Positions 8,157 through 13,185 of a stretch of DNA of 13,185 nt are shown here, piece by piece. The translations under genes were made by a program, and so were the position numbers. The notes under the pieces were generated by a model. That model was not told where the DNA came from. It made no database searches and saw only the letters and a program-made list of their open reading frames with translations. Source of the DNA: an uncultured Leucobacter sp. (lineage in GTDB: Bacteria > Actinomycetota > Actinomycetes > Actinomycetales > Microbacteriaceae); contig CAMFIY010000043.1 in assembly GCA_945952575.1 (NCBI GenBank), positions 1 to 13,185 on the forward strand. Reading direction: 5' to 3'. How positions within the stretch are numbered: position 1 is the first letter of the stretch; each line of letters opens with the position of its first letter.

Positions 8157-9250
8157 CCGCGTATCTCCTGGCCGGCGGCGGCACCGCCGGGCACGTCAAT
8201 CCGCTGCTCGCACTCGCGGACCACATCCGTGCCGTGGAAGCCGACGCGGAGCTCGTCGTGCTCGGCACGCGGGAGGGCCTCGAGGCCCGGCTCGTCCCCG
8301 AACGCGGCTACGAGCTGCAGACCATCGAGCGTCTGCCCTTCCCGCGACGCCCGAGCCGCTACGCGCTGACGTTCCCGGCCCGCTACCGCCGTGCGGTGGC
8401 CGAGGTGCGGGAGCTGATCCGATCCCGCGAGATCGACGTGGTCGTGGGGTTCGGCGGCTACGCCTCGGCTCCCGCCTATCGCGCGGCGCGGCTCGAGCGG
8501 GTGCCCTACGTCATCCACGAGGCGAATGCGCGGCCCGGGCTCGCCAACCGGCAGGGGGCGCGGCACACCCCGTACGTGGCGGCGACGTTCGCCGGGACGC
8601 CGATCCGCAGCAGCTCCGGCTCGGCTCGGGTCACCGGAATGCCGCTGCGAGCGGAGATCGCCGGTCTGGGCGAGGCGATCGGGGATGCCGCCGCGCGCGC
8701 CGCGGCCCGGCAGCACTTCGGCCTCGACCCGGATCGCCGCACGCTGCTGGTGACGGGCGGTTCGCTCGGCGCCCGTGCGCTGAACCGAGGCATCAGCGGA
8801 TCCGCTCGTGAGATCGTCGCCGCCGGCGCACAGGTGCTGCACATCTGGGGCGGACTCACCGAACTCGAGGATCCCGGTGTCGACGGGTACACCGTGCTTC
8901 CGTACTGCGATCGCATGGATCTCGCGCTCACCGCGTGCGACCTCGCGGTCTCGCGGGCCGGATCCGCGACCGTCAGCGAACTCGCCGGGCTCGGGATCCC
9001 GGCCGTCTTCGTGCCCTACGCCTCCGGCAACGGCGAGCAGCGGTTGAACGCCGCAGGCGTCGTCGCATCGGGGGGAGCGCTGCTGGTGAAGGATGAGGAG
9101 CTGACTCCGGTGTGGGTGCGCGAGACCCTGATCCCGCTGCTGAACGACGACGCCCGTCTCGCCGAGATGGCTCGGTTCGCGCGCTCCGCCGGTGCGCTGG
9201 ACGGCACCGAGCAGCTCTACGCGCTGGTGCGCGAGGCGTGTGCCGCATGA
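8153..9250 (+). CDS. murG: MurG, UDP-GlcNAc:lipid I GlcNAc transferase
   Basis: This peripheral membrane GT-B glycosyltransferase adds GlcNAc to lipid I on the cytoplasmic face, giving lipid II. The ATG at 8153 overlaps the ftsW stop (ATGA) and has AGGAAGG (8141-8147) 5 nt upstream, so the start is secure although the frame is open further 5'. It has 365 residues. Motifs: first glycine loop GGGTAGHVNP (residues 8-17), second loop GFGGYAS, HEANARPGLANR, GGSLGARALN, and the UDP-GlcNAc site SRAGSATVSELAGLGIPAVF followed by GNGEQRLNA. All are as expected for the family. In most actinobacteria murC and ftsQ come next; here they are absent and a transporter gene follows 24 bp downstream. Confidence 0.96.
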   Translation: MTAYLLAGGGTAGHVNPLLALADHIRAVEADAELVVLGTREGLEARLVPERGYELQTIERLPFPRRPSRYALTFPARYRRAVAEVRELIRSREIDVVVGFGGYASAPAYRAARLERVPYVIHEANARPGLANRQGARHTPYVAATFAGTPIRSSSGSARVTGMPLRAEIAGLGEAIGDAAARAAARQHFGLDPDRRTLLVTGGSLGARALNRGISGSAREIVAAGAQVLHIWGGLTELEDPGVDGYTVLPYCDRMDLALTACDLAVSRAGSATVSELAGLGIPAVFVPYASGNGEQRLNAAGVVASGGALLVKDEELTPVWVRETLIPLLNDDARLAEMARFARSAGALDGTEQLYALVREACAA

Positions 9251-9274
9251 TCTCGTGCTCGTGAGGCGGAGCGG

Positions 9275-10474
9275 ATGACCCCCACCCTGCGGCCGCGCCC
9301 GTGGCTCATGCTCGCCGTGATGGTGTTCGGTCAGGCAGCGACGACCGTCGTCGTGGCCACGCCGGCGTTCCTCATCCCGTACTTCCACGACCAGGAGGAC
9401 ATGAGCCTGGCGAGCGCCGGTCTCATCGCCGGAGCGCCGAACCTCGGCCTGGTGCTGGCGCTGTTCGCCTGGGGCGCGGTCGCGGACCGGCTGGGCGAGC
9501 GCCGCGTGCTGCTGGTCGGTCTGAGCCTCAGCGTCGTCGCCGTCGCCGCGTCCACGCTCGCGCACGACGTGCTGTGGCTGAGCCTCGCCTTCGTCGTGAG
9601 CGGCGCGATGACCGCCTGCATCAACAACACCAGCGGTCGGCTCATCGCCGGGTGGTTCCCCGCGCATCGCCGCGGTCTGGCCATGGGCATCCGGCAGACC
9701 TGCCAGCCGATCGGCATGGCGATCGCCGCGCTCGCCGTCCCGCCCCTCGCCGACCGATTCGGGATCGCGGGCGCCATCGCGTTCGGCGCCGTGCTCCTGG
9801 TCATCGGGCTCGCCGGCAGCGCTGCCGTCGTGGTCGACTCGGTCGCCGTCCCGCGCGCGGGGAGCGCCGCCCCTCGCGCCGGCAACCCCTATCGCGGATC
9901 CACCACTCTTGCCCGGATCCACGCGGTCTCCGTCCTGCTCGTGGTGCCGCAGTTCGCGCTTTCGACCTTCGGCCTGGTCTGGTTCACGCTCGGCTTCGGC
10001 TGGAGCGCGCTCGCCGCCGGAGTCCTCGTCGCCGTCGCGCAGTTCCTCGGCGCCGCAGGCAGGATCGTCATCGGGGTCTGGAGCGATCGGCTCGGTTCCC
10101 GCCTGCGGCCGCTCCGCTGGGTGGCCGTTGCGGCGGCCGCGGCCATGCTTGCCGCGGCAGGGTGCGGCTGGGCGGAATGGTCGGCGGCCGCCGCCGTCGC
10201 CTATGTGGTCGCGAGCTGCATCAGCGTGGCCGACAACGGGCTCGCCTTCACCGCCGTGGCCGAGATCGCCGGCCCGCAGTGGGCGGGTCGCGCGCTCGGC
10301 GTGCAGAACACCGGCCAGTTCCTCGCCGCTGCCGCCGTGGGCCCGGTCGTCGGAGCACTGATCGGGCTCTTCGGCACGCCCATCGCATTCGCCCTCGTCG
10401 CGGTGGCCCCGGCGATTGCGGCGCCGCTCGTGCCGTCGCCGCGTGCGGAGCGGATCTCGGATCGGCAGGGCTGA
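9275..10474 (+). CDS. MFS transporter, 12-TM type, substrate unknown
   Basis: This is a predicted inner-membrane secondary transporter of the major facilitator superfamily. It has 399 residues with about twelve hydrophobic stretches in two halves, divided by a polar loop near residues 190-215 (VPRAGSAAPRAGNPYRGS). The superfamily motif A appears between TM2 and TM3 as GAVADRLGERR (residues 67-77). The TM4-TM5 region reads NNTSGRLIAGWFPAHRRG, then MGIRQTCQPIG, typical of MFS_1 permeases. The ATG at 9275 has AGG/GGA 4-8 nt upstream. The gene follows murG by only 24 bp on the same strand with no terminator visible between, so it may share the operon transcript. It is not a lipid II flippase of the MurJ type, and nothing ties it to wall synthesis except position. 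GC content matches the upstream genes. Confidence 0.9.
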   Translation: MTPTLRPRPWLMLAVMVFGQAATTVVVATPAFLIPYFHDQEDMSLASAGLIAGAPNLGLVLALFAWGAVADRLGERRVLLVGLSLSVVAVAASTLAHDVLWLSLAFVVSGAMTACINNTSGRLIAGWFPAHRRGLAMGIRQTCQPIGMAIAALAVPPLADRFGIAGAIAFGAVLLVIGLAGSAAVVVDSVAVPRAGSAAPRAGNPYRGSTTLARIHAVSVLLVVPQFALSTFGLVWFTLGFGWSALAAGVLVAVAQFLGAAGRIVIGVWSDRLGSRLRPLRWVAVAAAAAMLAAAGCGWAEWSAAAAVAYVVASCISVADNGLAFTAVAEIAGPQWAGRALGVQNTGQFLAAAAVGPVVGALIGLFGTPIAFALVAVAPAIAAPLVPSPRAERISDRQG

Positions 10475-10487
10475 GGATGTGCGCAAT

Positions 10488-10497
10488 TTGTATACAA
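10488..10497. promoter_or_regulatory. Perfect 10-bp palindrome TTGTATACAA, possible GntR-type operator
   Basis: TTGTATACAA lies 13 bp past the MFS stop, in an AT-rich patch within GC-rich DNA. The layout, with GT..AC at the core, resembles operators of GntR-family regulators (family knowledge). No regulator gene is in the window and the next gene is a fragment without its own start. The site may have belonged to a gene now lost, or may be chance. Confidence 0.25.
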
Positions 10498-10500
10498 GCT

Positions 10501-10518
10501 TCAACGAGTGGCCGTTGA
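10501..10518 (+). terminator. Small inverted repeat, weak terminator candidate after the MFS gene
   Basis: TCAACG and CGTTGA form a perfect 6-bp stem with a 6-nt loop (AGTGGC), 26 nt after the MFS stop. A run of five T residues (10529-10533) follows, but 10 nt after the stem, which is too far for a good intrinsic terminator. It is the only hairpin near the end of the operon. Confidence 0.2.
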
Positions 10519-10566
10519 TTCTCTAGGGTTTTTGCAGTTTCGCGCAAACTTCATTTTGCACAGTCG

Positions 10567-10592
10567 TCGATTCCCGGGCCGCCTTCGATTCC
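10567..10592. repeat. 8-bp direct repeat TCGATTCC at the rhs junction
   Basis: TCGATTCC occurs at 10567-10574 and again at 10585-10592, 18 bp apart. The second copy runs into CCGGGA (10591-10596), which pairs with TCCCGG (10572-10577). The repeats lie just before the point where recognisable Rhs coding begins. They could be a recombination or target-duplication trace, or chance in GC-rich DNA. Confidence 0.3.
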
Positions 10593-10610
10593 GGGAGTTG
10601 GGATCCTGAG

Positions 10611-10739
10611 GTCGCGGTCGCGACCGGTGAGACCGTCATCGACGAGAGCCGCACCGGATACGACCCGATCGACAGCGCTACCAGCACGAGCGCGACATCG
10701 GGTTGGATTCTCGGCGCGGCAACCGTCTCCACTCAGGAG
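10611..10739 (+). pseudogene. Rhs coding sequence upstream of the first ATG (5'-truncated part)
   Basis: The frame of the downstream Rhs gene stays open here and encodes VAVATGETVIDESRTGYDP followed by SGWILGAATVSTQE. This reads like the interior of large actinobacterial Rhs proteins, just before their YDDLGR-type repeats. No ATG, GTG or TTG occurs in this frame between the stop at 10524-10526 and ATG 10740. The coding sequence therefore once continued upstream and has been cut off, leaving out the secretion signal and most of the Rhs shell. The exact left edge of homology is uncertain by about 15 bp. Confidence 0.7.
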
Positions 10740-13076
10740 ATGGGTGTCGGAGCCACCGACCTCATCTCCAAGTCCCTCTATGACGACCTCGGGCGGGCGG
10801 TCGAGTCCCGCGGCCCGGGATCGAACGGCGCCGACGCGAACACGGAACTCTCCTTCTTCTACACCGCAGGATCGAACCCGGAGACCGGCTGTGGCAGCAA
10901 GCCGGAGTGGGCGGGTTTGCCCTGCGTGACCCGCACCGGGGAGGCCACGGCGACAAAGCCCGTGTCGAAGGCGACCGGGTATTCGATGCTGCTGCTCCCC
11001 ACGACCAGCACCGAAACCCTCAACGGGGTCACTCGGACGTCCACGACGGAGTACCTGGCCGACGGGCGAGAGCATGCGAGCGAGATCGCTGTGACCGGGT
11101 TGAGCGGGACGACTGCGGTCGAGCGCAGCGAGACCATCTACGACACCGCCACCGCGCTGCCTCTCGCTTCGATCACGAAGGACGGCTTCGGTGCCGAGAC
11201 CGGACGGGTCTCGAACACCAACGACCTCTGGGGTCGCACCCTCACCTACACAGACGCGGACAGCGCCGTCACGACCAGCACGTACGACAGTGCGGGGCGC
11301 CTCGCAACCGTTGTCGACCCGAAGCGGACCGTCACCTACAGCTATGACGGCACCGACGCGGCAGGGAACGAGGAACACCGCGGCATCACCACCGGGATGA
11401 CGATCAACGGTGTCGGCGCCTTCACGGCGGCCTACGACGCCAGCGGGAACCTCACGAAGCAAACCATGCCGGGCGGCATCACCCAGGAGAGTACCTACTC
11501 CGTCACAGGCCTTCCGACAGCTTTGGCCTATTCCGGGACGGACATCGACGGTGAGAAGGTGCCGCTTGTCGCGTGGTCGCAGCAATCGGACATTCAGGGG
11601 CGGGTCGCGTTCGAGTCGACCCCGACCGCCGGTCAGGCTCCCGGTGCGACCTCGGAGTACAACCGCGCCTACGGGTACGACCGCGCGGGTCGGCTCGTGA
11701 ATGTCGAGGATCGCACCGCGTCACTCGGCGGGGAGCTTCTCGAGCCCGGTGACACGCTTGAGGCGGGGGAGACGATCACGCCGTGCGTGACGCGCAGCTA
11801 CACCTTCGACGAGCGCGGCAACCGCCTGAGCCGTGCCACCGCAACCTCCGGCACCTCCGGTGATTGCACGACCAGTGGTGGCTTCACCGACGCGTGGACG
11901 TATGATGGCGCGGACCGAGTGCAGAATGGTGCGAACAGCACCGGCACGTACCAGTACGACAAGCTCGGCCGCCAGCTCACGATCCCGACCGTCGATACGC
12001 CGAAGGGTGATGCGGCGGGAAACCTGCAGATCGGCTACTACCAGAACGATCTCGTCCGCAGCCTCACCCAGGACGGCGTCACGACCACCTTCGGACTGGA
12101 CCCGGTGCAGCGGCGCAGCACAGCCACCACAGTCGCGGCGAGCACCACCACGACGGTGACTCGCCACTACACCGATCCGTTGGACAACCCAGGTTGGGTG
12201 ACCAAGAAGGTCGGCGCTGGGCCTGTCGAGACCAGCTGGTATGGGTCGAGCCTTGGCGGCGATCTCGGAGTGACCGTTGTCAATGACGGAACTGCGACGA
12301 CCACGAGCGTGGAGCTTGCGGATCTGCACGGTGACGTTGCGCTGCCGGTCACGATCGACGGCACCGGTATTGTCAAGATCGGCGGCTACTCGGATTACGA
12401 CGAGTACGGCCGCCCGCTCGCCGGGACCGCGGCGCCGGACACGGGTGGGGTCTCGTACGGCTGGGTCGGTGGTAAGGAGCGCGCAACCGAGGAAGCCACC
12501 GGCATGATGCTCATGGGCGTCCGTCTCTACAACGCAACCACGGGCCTCTTCACGGCTGTCGATCCGATCCCGGGCGCGAACACAACTGGGTACACTTATC
12601 CTCAGGATCCGATTAACAGCTACGACCTCGACGGGATGAGGCCCTGCTCAGCCCAGGCAATTGCCAATAGTGCGTCAAACAGCGGTGTCTATATCCTCAA
12701 CTTCGCAGATGGATCTATTTATGTGGGTATGGCAGGGAATATTTCGACTCGTCTTGGTGCACACAAGAGAGGCCGATTTAGGAACAAGGCAATTCTGCGC
12801 GTTGATAGGTTCTCAATTACTTGTGGAGACGAGCGGCAGTTTCGACGTGTCGCTGAGCAAAAATTGATAAACAAGTCAATTGCTGAGGGAAAATCGCTCC
12901 AAAATAGAGGGAATTCAATAGCTGCAAAGTATTGGAAGGCTCAAGGAATTCGCACTATTGCACAGTATCGAGCAGAGTACTTGGCCAGGCTGGGGTTAAA
13001 GACAAAGACGCAACAAAGAGCCCGTGCCGGCCGCATCGGCGGTGGGTTCATAAGCGGTTACGTCAGGAAAAAGTAG
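10740..13076 (+). CDS. Rhs/YD-repeat polymorphic toxin, C-terminal part with GIY-YIG nuclease tip, 5'-truncated
   Basis: Rhs proteins form a hollow shell that carries a C-terminal toxin used against competing cells. From the first ATG 778 residues are encoded, but this ATG is probably not a natural start: coding continues 5', and the GGAG touches the ATG with no spacing. Full proteins of this type are usually well over 1,000 residues. YD repeats are visible: YDDLGRAVESR, NDLWGRTLTYTDADS, TYDSAGRLATVVDP, AYDASGNLTKQTMPGG, YGYDRAGRLVNVEDR, TFDERGNRLSRAT, YQYDKLGRQLTIP. The Rhs-associated core follows: YGWVGGKERATEEATGM, MGVRLYNATTGLFTAVDP, TTGYTYPQDP and the boundary DPINSYDLDG (12606-12635). 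The last 147 residues are a different domain with GIY-YIG features. No N-terminal signal exists here, so secretion is unlikely unless the 5' end is restored by recombination. Annotating it as a pseudogene would be equally fair. The Rhs family call is firm. Confidence 0.85.
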   Translation: MGVGATDLISKSLYDDLGRAVESRGPGSNGADANTELSFFYTAGSNPETGCGSKPEWAGLPCVTRTGEATATKPVSKATGYSMLLLPTTSTETLNGVTRTSTTEYLADGREHASEIAVTGLSGTTAVERSETIYDTATALPLASITKDGFGAETGRVSNTNDLWGRTLTYTDADSAVTTSTYDSAGRLATVVDPKRTVTYSYDGTDAAGNEEHRGITTGMTINGVGAFTAAYDASGNLTKQTMPGGITQESTYSVTGLPTALAYSGTDIDGEKVPLVAWSQQSDIQGRVAFESTPTAGQAPGATSEYNRAYGYDRAGRLVNVEDRTASLGGELLEPGDTLEAGETITPCVTRSYTFDERGNRLSRATATSGTSGDCTTSGGFTDAWTYDGADRVQNGANSTGTYQYDKLGRQLTIPTVDTPKGDAAGNLQIGYYQNDLVRSLTQDGVTTTFGLDPVQRRSTATTVAASTTTTVTRHYTDPLDNPGWVTKKVGAGPVETSWYGSSLGGDLGVTVVNDGTATTTSVELADLHGDVALPVTIDGTGIVKIGGYSDYDEYGRPLAGTAAPDTGGVSYGWVGGKERATEEATGMMLMGVRLYNATTGLFTAVDPIPGANTTGYTYPQDPINSYDLDGMRPCSAQAIANSASNSGVYILNFADGSIYVGMAGNISTRLGAHKRGRFRNKAILRVDRFSITCGDERQFRRVAEQKLINKSIAEGKSLQNRGNSIAAKYWKAQGIRTIAQYRAEYLARLGLKTKTQQRARAGRIGGGFISGYVRKK
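12636..13076 (+). other. C-terminal toxin domain, GIY-YIG (URI-type) nuclease pattern
   Basis: This is the variable tip of the Rhs protein (residues 633-778 counted from ATG 10740), predicted to be a metal-dependent DNA nuclease. The pattern is GVY (residues 649-651), then 9 residues, then YVG (661-663) in IYVGMAGN; Arg671 in ISTRLGAH; Glu706 in AEQKLINK, matching the metal-binding Glu; and Asn in LQNRGN. The spacing suits the GIY-YIG/URI superfamily, known among polymorphic toxins as Tox-URI. A basic tail follows (LKTKTQQRARAGR to the final RKK), suited to binding nucleic acid. GC content drops to about 45% over 12661-12960 (hand count 134 of 300), with AGA, ATA and TTA codons that are scarce upstream. 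This fits separate acquisition of the tip. Activity is inferred from motifs only. Confidence 0.75.
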
Positions 13077-13185
13077 ATGTTGCCTGGTTGGATTGCGGAA
13101 TCTGTGGATTCTTCTCAGCGTATCCATGATTACGGTGAGGATTACTTTGTTGGCTCCGATTCCAGGGAATCGCGGAGATTCATGG
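13077..13185 (+). CDS. Candidate immunity protein for the Rhs toxin, 3' end outside the window
   Basis: An ATG immediately follows the Rhs TAG stop, with AGGA at 13065-13068 giving 8-nt spacing. The frame stays open for 36 codons to the window edge, beginning MLPGWIAESVDSSQRIHDYG. I do not recognise the family. Composition is AT-rich like the toxin tip and unlike the dcw genes. A small gene directly after a polymorphic toxin is normally its cognate immunity protein, which here would bind and block the nuclease; this is inference from position. No signal peptide or membrane segment is seen in the visible part. Another small frame overlapping the toxin end in a different register (12932-13129) lacks this support. 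Confidence 0.6.
   Translation, partial: MLPGWIAESVDSSQRIHDYGEDYFVGSDSRESRRFM

Larger units (their letters stand above)
10475..10610. other. Non-coding junction between the MFS gene and the truncated Rhs module
   Basis: About 136 bp with no supportable gene. Its first half is visibly more AT-rich than either flank. It holds the palindrome at 10488-10497, a small hairpin at 10501-10518, a 5-bp stem AGTTT/AAACT at 10536-10550, and an 8-bp direct repeat at 10567-10592. The Rhs frame is closed by TAG at 10524-10526. Recognisable Rhs sequence begins only near 10611, so the break that removed the 5' part of rhs lies here. No integrase, tRNA or transposase sequence was seen that would explain it. 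Confidence 0.6.

Noticed and set aside
9275..10474. MFS gene as a MurJ- or Amj-type lipid II flippase
   Set aside because: Motif A and the 12-TM two-half layout are those of MFS permeases. No MurJ (MOP superfamily) features are seen; only its position suggests a wall role.
10564..10600. TTCGATTCC-like sequence as a tRNA 3' end or attachment site
   Set aside because: It resembles a tRNA T-loop, but the flanking bases do not form a T-stem, there is no acceptor stem or CCA end, and no integrase is present.
12932..13129. Small frame (65 codons) overlapping the toxin 3' end as an immunity gene
   Set aside because: It overlaps most of the toxin tail, has no good ribosome binding site and shows no motif. 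ATG 13077 is better placed and better supported.
1..13185. CRISPR arrays, rRNA or tRNA genes, insertion sequences
   Set aside because: Reading through, I saw no regularly spaced repeats, no tRNA or rRNA signatures and no transposase or integrase motifs.

Overview
The window is high-GC DNA (roughly 70% by eye over most of its length) with dense, overlapping plus-strand genes and GTG starts. It looks like a Gram-positive actinobacterium. The gene order (ftsI-murE-murF-mraY-murD-ftsW-murG), the divergent MurE and the style of the Rhs protein suggest Microbacteriaceae (Leucobacter/Microbacterium-like). That family assignment is inferred from resemblance; no search was run.

Layout. Positions 3-9250 hold a division and cell wall (dcw) cluster: the 3' part of ftsI, then murE, murF, mraY, murD, ftsW and murG. 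From murE to murG every gene overlaps the next, mostly by 4 bp (GTGA/ATGA), which points to one translationally coupled operon. MurE, MurF and MurD (with MurC, not present here) build the UDP-MurNAc peptide. MraY and MurG turn it into lipid I and lipid II. FtsW and FtsI polymerise and cross-link it at the septum. A TAGGAT box just upstream of the murE GTG may be a promoter for a leaderless transcript.

At 9275-10474, where actinobacterial clusters normally continue with murC and ftsQ, there is instead an MFS transporter of unknown substrate, 24 bp after murG. Next comes a short non-coding junction (10475 to about 10610) with a palindrome (TTGTATACAA), a small hairpin and an 8-bp direct repeat.

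From about 10611 to 13076 the sequence encodes the C-terminal part of an Rhs/YD-repeat polymorphic toxin. The 5' end is missing: Rhs-like sequence reads upstream of the first ATG with no start codon before an in-frame stop at 10524. The Rhs core ends at a DPINSYDLDG motif (12606-12635). After it, base composition falls to about 45% GC and a C-terminal domain with a GIY-YIG nuclease pattern begins. A reading frame starts one base after the Rhs stop, with a good AGGA ribosome binding site, and runs off the window. By position it is the candidate immunity gene.

The most notable points are the break in the dcw cluster by an MFS gene and a truncated toxin module, the GIY-YIG toxin with its unrecognised immunity candidate, and a MurE with DYHPR where the usual substrate-specificity motif is DNPR. 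A chimeric assembly at 10475-10610 cannot be excluded from sequence alone.
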